The position numbers and the translations under genes are program-made. Positions 45,801 through 56,904 of a stretch of DNA of 64,000 nucleotides are shown piece by piece. This DNA comes from Meloidogyne chitwoodi (taxonomy: Eukaryota > Nematoda > Chromadorea > Rhabditida > Meloidogynidae). The notes under the pieces are model-generated. The model was not told the origin of the DNA and made no database searches. It saw nothing but the letters and a program-made list of their open reading frames with translations. The stretch is taken from contig JACZZP010000012.1 of assembly GCA_015183035.1 (NCBI GenBank), positions 1,674,001 to 1,738,000 on the forward strand. Reading direction: 5' to 3'. Each line of letters starts with the position of its first letter. Position 1 is the first letter of the stretch.

Positions 45801-46484
45801 TGTATTTATTTAATTTAATTAATTAATTAATAAGTAAAATAATTTAATTTAAATTTTAAGCTAAAGAAAATACAAAATTATTTATTTCTCACTGTGGAGT
45901 GAACAGTTTGAATGAAGTATTATTTTTTAAATAAAAATTTTAAATAAATTAATAAAAAGGGGCAAAAGTTTATAAATAATTCTTTAGCAATATTATTATA
46001 TTTTTGCAATAAAATAAATTTTAACAGCTGGATTTAAATGTTTTATAAACTCAAATTTCATATTTATGTGATCATAAAAATATATTTTCTAATTAAAAAT
46101 AATTCAAAAAAAAAATTTACTAATAAAAAATAATTAATTTAATTAAGGCAATATATGCTGGTGTTATATTACTTTGTATACCATTTAGAGGTGATCAATT
46201 TTATAATTCTTCTATTATTGAACAACTTGGTATTGGAATTTATGTAGGAGGTTATTCACGTATTAATAGAAAAATGAATAAAAATTTTGGAAAAGATTTT
46301 AAAAATGCTCTAAATAAATTATTAACCAAAAAGTAAGTAAATTTAATAAAATAAATATTTTTTTTAATTTATTAGTAAATATCAACTTGCTGCAGAAGAA
46401 CTAAGAAACAAAGTTCATTATGAAATGAAAGAAAATGGAATGATAAAAAATATTTTTTTAAAAAAGATTGCTAAAATTAATTAA
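42833..46484 (+). pseudogene. UGT-like copy P3, one frameshift
   Basis: Nine exons. Signal peptide MYKLIFYIFLFLLIF, a hydrophilic insert with SQGESSNPEKDKGKQ nearly identical to P1, then VLYICDNFFFSHVQLN. Exon 4 lacks two bases after KNTFN compared with P2, so the frame shifts and stops at 44120; all other exons are open. Motifs: FAKPGDWDEEKG, SFGTVNID, LFISHCGVNSLNEAIYAG. In exon 8 the conserved GVPL has become GVIL, and the C-terminus (KKIAKIN) differs from its relatives, so selection on it seems relaxed. Intron 5 holds a 560-bp foldback element. If the two-base loss is an assembly error the gene could be intact. Confidence 0.7.
44747..45306. mobile_element. foldback element in P3 intron 5
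   Basis: Long inverted repeats start AGGTACTTGTACCCCTATCT and share GGACTGCCTT and GTGCCCCAAGAAAATTTTGA. It sits at the exact centre of a small palindrome that is present without insertion in other copies of this intron. No coding content. Confidence 0.75.
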
Positions 46485-46879
46485 AGAAAAGAAGATTTTT
46501 GAGTTTTATTTAAAAAAAAATTTTTAAAGTGAATGTTTTAAAATTTAAAAAAGAAATATTACATATTTTCTTTAATTGAATGACAGTCTTTATTTATTTA
46601 AATAACAGCTATTTAAAAATATAAATGACTGATATTTAATTTAGAGAAAATATTGTAATTATTTAAATTTAAAATTTTCACCTAAAAATTTTTTCCTTTC
46701 TTTATTTTTTCCTTAAGACACATTTTCTAACAATTTATCTTCTGATTTTTCCCTATTATTTTTTTTTAAATTTTTTTATGTAAAATTACTATTCTTTTTA
46801 GACCTATTATTACATTTAATCACCAATTTACATTTTCCTAGATTTTATAATTAGATTATTTTATATTTATTTATCAAAA

Positions 46880-46945
46880 GGATCTGACATTGTTGATCGT
46901 CAGTTCTAAGTTCTTTTCATTTATTCCCCCGAGAAATTTGTTTGA
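46880..46945 (+). other. diverged 3'-flank element, copy 4
   Basis: GGATCTGACATTGTTGATCG, then CAGTTCTAAGTTC and TTATTCCCCCGAG. Same layout as the other copies but with about ten changes. Confidence 0.5.
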
Positions 46946-47029
46946 GTATAAACTTTATCTTTTGAGATTAGTATTTTTTAAGCTTTAATGAAATTTTGAA
47001 CAAAAAACTGTACTTTTCTGTTTTTATGG

Positions 47030-47345
47030 TAAAATAGGGGAATAAAAAGATTATTCAAACACTCTGAGTCATAGTTATTAATCATTAATTTTATAAGTTT
47101 CACGCCCAATTTTTCTGGCCCATAAAAGGGAAATAGAATACCAACTAAGAGCTTCAGTTCTCACTAATTTCCCACCAGCTTAGAGTTGGTGTTTCACTTC
47201 CCCAACCTTTATTATATTTTATTTGTTGAATAAAACTTTAAAAGAAAAGCCTTTTTCTTTATTTTTGGCGGGCCAACCGAACTCCGGGAGTTGGATTCGT
47301 CCAACTCTCGGGGCCCAACGGTTTGGCGATACCCCATAAAACTCT
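47030..47345 (+). mobile_element. possible solo LTR or 5' LTR fragment
   Basis: A composition shift, an AATAAA-containing stretch (47228) and, after TTTATTTT, TGGCGGGCCAACCG followed by a hairpin-rich GC stretch (CTCCGGGAGTTGG). That resembles an LTR end with a primer-binding site. There is no second LTR or coding region, so this is tentative. Confidence 0.3.
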
Positions 47346-47476
47346 GACAAATTATTGAAAGTTATCTACCTATATATTAATTTCTTTGGAAAAAAGATGC
47401 AAAAATAGAATTTGATTTATTTGACAATATTGTAGCAAAAATTTATTTGTTTTATGTTTCCAAAATAATTAATAAC

Positions 47477-47513
47477 GAGTGTTTAGGAGCCGCTTCGCGG
47501 CTCCTAAACACTC
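47477..47513. repeat. perfect 17-bp stem hairpin
   Basis: GAGTGTTTAGGAGCCGC, loop TTC, then the exact complement, followed by TTTTT. GC content in the stem is far above the neighbourhood. Function unknown. Confidence 0.8.
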
Positions 47514-47948
47514 TTTTTAAGTTTTAAAAAACTTATACATAAAAAATATTTTTAAATATAATTAAAAAAAAATTAAAATTTTAGTATTTTTAATATTTAT
47601 TTTTTAAATTAAAGGTAAAAAAATTAATAACGAAGTATTTTTTAATACCTATATAAAATTCAAAAAAAAAAAATATTTATCTTCCTCAAGGAATAATTGG
47701 TATCGTAAATATAAACTTGGCCTCTTTTTTACTCAGTCAAGTAAAACCTCATTTATAAGTCAATTCTTCGGACAGATAAAAAAAGTTTTGAATTTACGAT
47801 GGTCCTTAAGTATAATAGAGATAATACACTGCAAAAAGTTGCAACTGAATAAGATTTTGATTAGTTTTTTAAATATTTTATTATTAAAATTTTTAAAAAA
47901 TAATTTTTATTTAAGTAATCTTAATATTCAAATTATCTTTATTTTAAG

Positions 47949-48656
47949 AATTATAATTGTATTATTTTTGTTTCATTTGGATCAATTAAAATAACTGGAG
48001 ATTTAATGAATTTTAATATTGAAATAATGCTTAATGTTTTTAAAAATTATATAAATTGCCATTTTAAAGTTAGAATAGGAGACCTTATTTGATAAATAAT
48101 TTTGAAAATGAAAACATAGAATTTCTGGGATTTGTTAATCAACAAAAAATATTAGGTATAATTTTTAATTAAAATATATTTTAAATTTTATTTAATTTTT
48201 AGCAGAAGAAAATTTAAAATTATTTATTTCTCAATGTGGAATGAATAGTTTTAATGAGGTTTTTTTATTTTTAAATAAAGATTTAAAAATATTAAAAGGC
48301 AGTCTATGCTGGTGTTCCTTTAATTTGTATTCCATCTATTAACTCTGATCAATATTATATTTCCTCTCTTGTCGAATATTTAGGTATTGGTATTTATGTA
48401 AATCATTATTTATTAGACGACGATGATAATATTATTTCTGATTTTGGTAATGATCTTTCCAATGCTATTTATGAAATAATTGAACCAAAGTAATTAAATT
48501 AAAAATATTTTTAAAAAATAAAAATATTTATTTTTTAGTAGTAATTATCAAAATGCAGCAAAACAATGGAGAGAATATATTCTCAATGATTTCAAAAACA
48601 GCCCTTGGATCAAGGATTATTTTCTTGAAAAAATTAACGAAGTCATTGAAGATTAA
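47949..48656 (+). pseudogene. UGT-like copy P4, 5'-truncated relic
   Basis: Only exons 6-9 are left. Exon 6 reads CIIFVSFGSIKITGDLMN and hits a stop at VRIGDLI. Exon 7 gives LFISQCGMNSFNE, where the His of the family HCG motif has become Gln. Exon 8 gives AVYAGVPLICIP and SDQYYISSLVEYLGIGIYV, with an acidic DDDDN patch; exon 9 ends KINEVIED. It is the most diverged member, so it was probably copied early and has long been non-functional. Confidence 0.75.
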
Positions 48657-49032
48657 TTTTCTGATGCACAAACAAGAAGAAAACTTGTGTGGATTTTTAT
48701 TATTTTTTTAAAGATTTTCTTGTGCAGAGTTGTCTAAATTTAAATTAAATTTTTAAGAAAAATTAAAATATGTAAAAAAATATAAAATTAAATGTGGCAA
48801 CTCTATTTGGGTTTTATTAATTTATCTTTATTTTTAACAAAATTATTTTAGAAAAGAGCAATTAAATTGTTGAGATATATTTTAGTTTATATAATAGTAG
48901 TTATAGTCTGTCGCGGCTAAACTTTTTAGTATAATCATTTTAGCTCTACTAGTACATTTAATCCCAACTTTTTTAAGTATTTTATATTTTCTGATATTTA
49001 GAATATTTTATTTATTTATTTATTTACTAAAA

Positions 49033-49095
49033 GGATTTGACATTGTTGACCGTCATTTCCACTTTCTCTGCATATATTCCCCCAATCATTTCTTT
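49033..49095 (+). other. conserved 3'-flank element, copy 5
   Basis: GGATTTGACATTGTTGACCG, TCATTTCCACTTTCTCTGCA, TATATTCCCCCAATCATT; it shares the CAATCATT ending with the minus-strand copy at 541-590. Confidence 0.65.
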
Positions 49096-49164
49096 TAGAT
49101 TATAAACTTTATTTTTATTAAACTTTTTTATTGAGATTAGTGTTTTTTAATTATTAATGAGATT

Positions 49165-49437
49165 AGGAGCTGGAACTGCGGAACTGGTTGATTCCTGGAA
49201 CCGGTTTGGAACTGGAACTATGGAACTGCCAAATTCTGGAACTGGTTTGGAACTGGAACTGTGGAACTACCAAATTTTTGGAACTGGAACGGGTTCCAGA
49301 ACCGGTTCCTCACCCCACAATATTTCCGAATAGTTCCGGAACTGGAACTGAAACTATGAAAATTAAAAACAAAAACCAGTTCCGGAACTGGAACCGGTTC
49401 CAGTGGAAATTTTGGAACTTTTGCATCACTAGTTGTC
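49165..49437. mobile_element. hAT-like MITE, GGAACTGGAACT family
   Basis: Internal degenerate GGAACTGGAACT repeats and right end GGAACTTTTGCATCACTA match the MITE at 15738-16002. The left end is not clean and I see no target duplication, so the copy is probably incomplete. Confidence 0.6.
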
Positions 49438-49724
49438 ACATCCTACTAGTACAGATAGCTAATGAAAATATAAAAATAAAAAAGATGTTCCTCTATCTTC
49501 CTTGACTTCTCTTACCGCTATTATAGCTACGCAGCGTGTAAAAGGTTATCGAATTCGAGAGCTTCTTCGAGGGCCTCTTCCATTTTCCAATTTCGTTTAG
49601 GAACCGAGATCAAGAGTCTTAACACATAATCTCGGTGATGAAAAGTTTTAAAATTATATTTTAATATATTTAATTTATAAATTAAATATTAAAATAAAAT
49701 TTAAAAAACAATTTCCAATTCCCT

Positions 49725-49990
49725 TTTAAAATTTTATATTTATTTTGTGTTTAATTAAGAGATGGGAGTTAATGCCATTTACTTTTTGGTAGTATGTATT
49801 TAAAGTCAGGCGGAAAAGATAAATATTTAGAGGGGAGGAAAATGAATGCCCTTTCTCCTTTATACACTCATATGAGAGACTATGGAAAGAAAATGTTCAG
49901 TACTATTTTAAATATCCCCTCCTTTAGACGTTCACATGAGACTATGTGAAAGACATGGGTGCAGTACTTAATTTAATTTCCCCTCCTCTT
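49725..49990 (+). promoter_or_regulatory. UGT-family upstream block for P5
   Basis: TTTTGTGTTTAATTAAGAGA, GGAGTTAATGCCATT, AAAGTCAGGCGGAAAAG. The CATGAGAC...GAAAGACATGGG part occurs twice (about 49865 and 49930). Confidence 0.6.
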
Positions 49991-50232
49991 CTCTCTTCAT
50001 TTTTTATTTTATCAAATAATTTTAAAATTTTATTTAAAATATTTTATTAAATTCCCTATAATTTTTAAAGTTTTAAAATTTCAAAAATCTCTAATTATTA
50101 TAAAGGACCCGCCTATAAGTAAAATAATCCAATAAATTAAAAAAAGAGGAGGACAGGAACTCTGAAAGAAATTTATTAAATAAAATATTTATTTAAAATT
50201 AATTTTATTTAAAAATTAATTTTTTAGAAGAA

Positions 50233-53200
50233 ATGTATAAATTAATTATTTTAATTTTCTTTTTATTAATTTTTATTAATATTTCTTTTGGAAGAAATTG
50301 TAAATGTCCTAAAAATGAAAGAAAATTAATTCAACGTTGGTATAAAAGAGGTTTATGTAATTGTTCTAAAGAAGAAGAATTTAAACATCGTAAAGGAAAA
50401 GAACATGTAAAAGAAGAAAGTGATGTTGAAGAGTTTTCTGATAATGATGAAATTAAAGAGGAAAAATTAAAGAAAAATGTTTTGTACATTTGTGATAATT
50501 TTTTCTACTCACATGTACAATTAAATGTAAATTTTTAATTAATATTTTTAAAATTAATAAAAATAACCTTAAACATTTTAAAACACTAAAATATTTTTTT
50601 CAACCTTCGCCTATAAATTAATTGAAAAATTAATTATCCCCTCTCATATTTTAGAAATTTTCTTTTATTTAATAAATAATTAAAATACAAATAAACACAA
50701 AATAATTTAATTAAGTTAATTAAATTTAGACTACTTTGGTCAAAATTTTAAAGGAACAATACAATACTGTGGTATTTAATATTTATTTTTTAATTAATTT
50801 ATTTTTTACTACATAATAAATATATTTATTTTTTAAATGTATATATTAATTTCATCAGAATCTGTTTGGGTTACTGGGATTAGATTTTAATTTTAAAAAA
50901 GTTTTTCTTTAAATGAAATTAAATTTTATCCAATTTTTAAATTTAAACATAACCTTTTTAGGATTTTATTGTTTACACAAATGAGATTGGAGAAGAAATA
51001 GATAAATCATTAGAACCTATTAATATTATAATAAATACAGTTAATACTCCATTTATTAATGGATACATACAATATGAAAAAGCAATTATTGATTATAAAA
51101 TTACGAATGAATATTCGTATGGCGGTATTTATTATGGTAAATTTTATTAAATTCAAAGAAATATTTAAATTCTTTTATTATTAAATTTTTTTATTAAAAA
51201 TTAATTTTTTTAAGAAATAATAACAAATCAAAAAGTTATAATTGGAAATAAAGAAGAGCATATTTTTGATTATCTTAAAAAACAAGAATATAATATTGGA
51301 ATTGCTGAATTTAATCAAATTGCGGGAGCTTTTGCTGTTTTTGAAGCTTTAGAAATTAAAAATACTTTTAATGTTTCACCTAGTATATTTATTCCACAAT
51401 ATCTTCAATTTCTTGGAATTAAAAATGAAGAAATTTATAAAATACCTGGTAATTTTTTAAATTATTTAAAAGACATTTTTAGTTAATTTTTTGTTAATTT
51501 AGTAGATTATATGAGTTAAATTCTTAATTTATAAATTAGGTATTTTTTAAAATTAAATATGAAATTAATTTTTTTAAATTTAATTATATTAATGGGATCA
51601 ACCCAGAAGATCGAAACCCAAAAGATCGAAAAGATCGAATGAAAACAATTTGTGAACTTGCCAGTTCGGTCAAATCTCTTAAAACACTCCTTGTAGGTCC
51701 AAGTTTGCACGAAAACCAACTGGCCATGGGCTCCCAAATGGAGAAGTGATAAAACATTCCTTGTAGGTCCAAGTTTGAATGGGACCAAATTGTTTTAAGA
51801 GATTTGACCGAACTGGCAAGTTCACAAATTGTTTTCATGCGATCTTCGATCTTTTGGGTTCCGATCTTTTGGGTTACGATCTTTTGGGTTTCGATCTTCT
51901 GGGGTGGACCCATATTAATATATTTATGTAATTGTTTGTTTAATAAATTTTTCTTACATTGATTTGGCAAATTATATCATCTTATTGTTTTAATCATCCT
52001 TAAAAATAAATTAAATATTTTAAAAAATATTTTATTTTTATAGCTTTTAATTTTGCCAAACCAGGAGATTGGGACGAAGTAAAAGGAATTTGTAATCTAA
52101 ATTCTAAAAGATATAAAGAAAATAAAAAACAACAAGAAGAAGACATTGAAAAGTATTATCAACTTCTTACTAAATATGCTTCAACACTTTACGAAAATTT
52201 AACCTACTATTATAAAAATATAGAAGGAATAAAAAAACCTAATTTTGTTGAATTATTTAAAAAAATTAAATATCATTTTGTTAATCAAAATATTTATGGA
52301 AAATTAGAAACTTTTCCTAAAAATGATAAAATTATTTATATTGGTGGTATTCTTGTTGAAGAAAAAGAAATTTTAATAAAAAAGAAGGAATTAACACCAA
52401 ATGATGTAAATTTTATTAAATAAAAAATTAAATTAAAAAATTAATGGGAGAGATGTCAGAATAATATAATTCTAACATTTCTGTTTTTTATTTAAAAATT
52501 ATATTAAAAAAATATTCTTAATTTTCTCTAATATTATTTTTAAATTTAAACTTTGGGAGTTGGTGATGTTTTCAAGGGAATATAATCTCAAAGGCCTTAT
52601 TTATTTACTTTTATGCGTCCAATGAAAGTATATGAGTCCAAACAATATTTGTCAAGCAATTAAATTCTTATTAAGTGATTATGTGAATGGGTTCCGATCG
52701 TTGTTTTCTGATCCCATTCTTTTATAATTACTTAAATGATCTTTAATTGATTGACAAATCTGCAACTCTAGTTAAAAATAGTCTCTTAGCCAATGCTCCT
52801 CCACTTTTAATAAATAAAATAAATTAATAATTTAAAGGAAACTTGTAATGTTTTTGTCTCATTTGGTACTGTTAAAAGTATTGATGTAAATATTTTAAAT
52901 ACAGTCTTTAATTATTTAACTAACTTTGATCTTATTACAAATTTTTTTGATGTTTTTGCAAAGTATAAATGTATATTTAATATAAGAATAGATAAAACAC
53001 AATATGTACCAAAAGAATATTTGGTACCGAATAATATTAAATTGAAGTACAACTTTGTTGATCAACAAGAAATATTATGTATTTATTTAATTATTTTTTA
53101 TTTAAAAATATTTAATTTAAATTTTAAGCTGAACCAAATACAAAATTATTTATTTCTCATTGTGGAATGAACGGTTTGATTGAGGTATTATTTTTAATAA

Positions 53201-53752
53201 AATTAATTTTATAAATAAAATTAATTTTTTGAATTATAAACCTTCACGTTTACAATTTTCGATTTAGAGGAATTCAGGAAATTTTGAATTATTATTTAAA
53301 AATTTAATTTTAAATTCAAATTTTATTTATCTGATCTTGAAAGGGATATTTTACAATTAAATATATTTTATAAAAAATTAATTTTTTCCTTAATTTTATT
53401 TTAAAAATTAATTAAATAGGCAATGTATGCAGGTGTTCCATTACTTTGTATTCCATTTAGAGGTGATCAACGCTACAATGCATCTCATGTTGAACAATTA
53501 GGAATTGGAATTTATTTAACGATACATACTATAAATTTTATAAAAGATCTTGAAGAGGCTCTAAATAAATTATTAACAAAAGAGTAAGTAAATTTAATAA
53601 AATTTAAAAATAAAATAAATTTTAGTGAAAATGGTAATTATAATAGTAAATATCATATAGCTGCAAATGAAAAGCGAAAAGATATTCATAAAGAAATGAA
53701 CAATGGTATGATAAAAGAACATTTTTTAAAAAAGATTGATGAAGATATTTAA
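50233..53752 (+). CDS. secreted UDP-glycosyltransferase-like protein, intact copy P5
   Basis: Nine in-phase exons: 50233-50526, 50730-50771, 50962-51136, 51215-51448, 52044-52405, 52838-53078, 53129-53184, 53420-53583 and 53626-53752; 564 residues. Signal peptide MYKLIILIFFLLIFINISFG, then a short insert with Cys (RNCKCPKNE, GLCNCSKEEE) and an acidic end, then VLYICDNFFYSHVQLN. Later motifs are AKPGDWDEVKG, NDKIIYIGGILVEEKE, VFVSFGTVKSID and the signature LFISHCGMNGLIEAMYAG plus IPFRGDQRYNAS. The C-terminus is KIDEDI without a membrane helix. With the minus-strand gene at 774-9167 it is one of two copies I can read through completely. The start follows TTTTAGAAGAA, a likely trans-splice site. 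The UGT fold is clear; donor sugar, acceptor and any effector role are unknown. Confidence 0.85.
51593..51912. mobile_element. foldback element in P5 intron 4
   Basis: Inverted ends TGGGATCAACCCAGAAGATC and the matching GATCTTCTGGGGTGGACCCA, with internal repeats of GATCTTTTGGGTT. Flanking TATTAA on both sides may be a target duplication. Confidence 0.7.
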
Positions 53753-55389
53753 AGAAAAAAAGAAGACATTTTTGAGTTTTATTTAAATTTTCCTTTATTT
53801 CAATTGCTTTGATTGAAAAACTTTTTATTATCATCCCTTTTAGTCCTATTAGTACATTTAATCCAAACTTTTTAATTATTTTAAATATTTTCTGATATTC
53901 AGTTTATTTTATTTATTTATTTACTAAAAGGATTTGACATTGTTGACCGTCATTTCCACTTTCTCTGCATATATTCCCCCGAACATTTCTTTTAGATTAT
54001 AAACTTTATTTTTATTAAACTTTTTTATTGATATTAGAGTGTTTTTAATTATTAATGAGATTACATAAAAACATTTGTTTTTATATATTTTTGTTTTTCT
54101 TATATATTTTGAAAATACAAAAATACATTTTTTGGAGTAAAAAAACATCAAAAATAAAAAACAATTTTTTATTTTGTGTTTTATATGTGTTTTTCGAGTA
54201 TTTTTATTTTTTATATTGTTCCTTTACTGATATCTTCCACTTAAACATTTTCCGCTTAACAAAAGTACGAGCTTTTTAACGTTGAAACCATCAAAACAAA
54301 TGAACAGTTTTAGGTCATTAAAAGGTCAAATAATTGCAACAGCAATTATTTAAATAAAAAATAATAACCAAGAATATTATTTAAAAATTCCCAAAGTGCT
54401 AATTATGTGTTCAGTCATTAATAAATATTTTTATTTCTTTTTTTATAAAAATACCGCCAATGCGCAGAGTGATTATGTAATTGAACGATTCTGGACGAAT
54501 AAATTTATTTGAAGGTATTTTTTTTAAAAAAAGGTATTTTCTTTGATTTCTCTTTTATTAATTTGCGATATCCTCTAATGACCTATTGGAAAGGAATAAA
54601 AAAATAAAAATATTGGCCTATATTAATTTTTTATTTTTTTTACCCACAAATTGGGTGTTTTCGCTTTCTTTTCTTCTTTTAAAAACATTCCGTGAAATTT
54701 GTGATTGGTCAAGCATAAAAAAATAAAATTTGGTTAATTTAATACTAAAATAAAATATAAAAAATATTTTTTATATTTTAATAAAATTTTAAATTATTTA
54801 TTTAATTTAAAAAATATTAAAAATACTGATTTTCTAATTATTTTAACAATTTTATCTATATGGAATTATAAAAAATATGACAAATTTAATTATTTTTGGT
54901 AAAAGAAAATATTATTTTTAAATAAAAAAATAAATATTTATTGTTTAAAAATAAAAAATAAAATAAAAACTTTAACTACGTAATTTACTCAATTTTATGG
55001 TTATTTAACGCAATATTAAATTGACAAAAAAAATATTTAAAGATGGCACATTTTTTTTCTTTTCCTTTTTAAAAACAATAAGTTAAAAATAAAAATTATT
55101 TTTTTATTTTTATTGGATTCTATAAAAACAAAAAAGTTTTTATTTTATCATAAATTTATAAAAATCGACCTTCCTTTTAATTTTTCAAATTTATTAAAAT
55201 TTTTATATTAAATATTTAAACTTTAACGTTCTTTTAATTCTCCTTTTTATTTATATAAACTGACAAAATATTAAAATTATTAAAAAAATTTTTTTAATAA
55301 TTTTAAAAATTAAATAAAAACATAAAAAATTAAAATTCTTTAATTTTATATTATTTATTAAAACAAAAAATTTGAAAAAAATATTTGTT
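53753..55389. other. 3' flank of the UGT array and intergenic DNA
   Basis: After the 3'-flank element at 53929-53990 I see only very AT-rich DNA. This is a convergent interval: P5 ends here from the left and the bHLH gene from the right. No gene or clear repeat. Confidence 0.6.
53929..53990 (+). other. conserved 3'-flank element, copy 6
   Basis: GGATTTGACATTGTTGACCG, TCATTTCCACTTTCTCTGCA, TATATTCCCCCGAAC. About 178 bases after the P5 stop. Confidence 0.65.
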
Positions 55390-56904
55390 TTATTTTTTAT
55401 AACTTTTTCTTTGCTTTTTTTTATTAAAAATATCTTCTTCTTTTTCTTCTTCACCTAAAGATTTACTTAAAATAGTAATATATTCTTGAGCACATAATAA
55501 AGTTTCAAATTTACTTAAACGACGACCTTCTTCTATATTTGAAGGCAAAACATTTCTTAACTTAATTAAAATTAATTAATTAATTTAATTTAAAATATTT
55601 AATTTAATTTTACTTTTTCAAATGCTTTATTTAAATGATTCATTCTTCTTCTTTCTCTAGCATTGGCTGCCTTAAAATAATATTTTAAATTATTAAATTA
55701 TTAAAATATTAAAAATAAAATTAAAATTTAATTTATAATTAAAATAAAAAATTGTAATTTTTTAAATATTTTTAAATATCCCAAGATATATTTTTAAAGA
55801 TATTTAATTTCTATTTTTAAAATTTATCTCGTTATTTGAGCATTAACTTTCCCGTAAATAAAAAAAATTAAAAAAAAAATAAATTGAAAAAATTGGATTT
55901 ATATTTCTTTAATTTAATTAAAATTTAAATAATTTTATTTTAAATAATTTAATTAATTTCTTACTTCTCTACGTAATCTTAATAATTGTGGACTTGGTGT
56001 TTTATAACGTCTATTATTATTATTATTATTTCTTCTTTCTCTTTCATTATTTATTCTTTTTAATTGTTTAATATTTTTATTTGATTGGTTAATTTGTATT
56101 AAATTATTTTCTGTACTTTTTAATGAATTTTTTTCATTTAATGAACTAAAAAAATTAAAAAGAATATTTTTTTGATTTTTTAAAAATTAAATAAAATTGT
56201 TCTATTTAATTTTAAAAATTTAGAAAAAAAAAATAAAAAAATATATTTTCTCAAATTTTTTTCTAAAAAAAATAATTTTTCTTTCAAAAAAATCCAATAA
56301 ATACATGAAAATATTTATTTATTTTTAAATAAATTTAAAAAAATTAAAAAAAATTTTTTACCTTTTTTGATTAGAAATTTTATTTTTTTAATTTTTTAAG
56401 ATTAATCTTTTATTAAATTAATTTTTTTAATTAATTAAAAAATTTTATTTACCTTATTTTTTGTCTTACTAAATTTTCTTCTTCTTGCAGTTGCTGATTA
56501 TATTTAATTTCATTATTTTCAAAAAATCCAAAAATTTTAGCCATTTCTGTTTTACCGCAATTATAATTAAATTCTTGCGGCCAAAAATATAAAGAATTAT
56601 TAAATGGCGGTTTTTCTACAAAAGAATTAATAAATGATGGAATTATTAAATTATGATGAGACATTTGGGTTTGAATAATTGATGAAGATTGTTTTTTTGG
56701 TATTATTTGTAAATTATTATTATTAAATGATGAATTATTAATATCTTAAATTTAATTTAAAATATATTTTTAAAATAAATGTTAATTTTATATATAAAAT
56801 AAATAAAAATTTAAATAATAAATTAAATTATTATAACCCTGTGAATTAGATGATTCATTCAAATTTAATAATTTTGGAGGGTAAGATGCTGAAGGCATTA
56901 ACAT
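55390..56904 (-). CDS. atonal-like bHLH transcription factor
   Basis: Five in-phase exons: 56904-56838, 56744-56453, 56145-55965, 55670-55614 and 55560-55390; about 255 residues. The N-terminal two-thirds is Asn/Ser-rich without known domains. The bHLH domain is C-terminal: basic region and helix 1 AANARERRRMNHLNKAF plus EKLRNVLP, a short loop SNIEEGRR, and helix 2 LSKFETLLCAQEYITILS. The ERRRM basic region and LSKFETL helix resemble atonal/lin-32 proneural factors, which bind E-boxes as dimers with a Daughterless/HLH-2 partner to specify neurons. A lysine-rich tail follows. Two Met codons compete for the start (56904 and 56898). Exon 2-3 joining was chosen because it keeps the frame; a tiny extra exon near 56370 cannot be excluded. 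Confidence 0.85.

Larger units (their letters stand above)
46485..47948. other. intergenic region between P3 and the truncated copy P4
   Basis: Holds a diverged 3'-flank element, an LTR-like stretch (about 47030-47345) and a perfect hairpin (47477-47513). The open frame at 47788-47994 overlaps intron and exon 6 of P4 and is not itself a gene. Confidence 0.55.
48657..50232. other. intergenic region between P4 and P5
   Basis: Contains a 3'-flank element (49033-49095), an hAT-like MITE (49165-49437) and the P5 upstream block (49725-49990). No gene. Confidence 0.6.
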
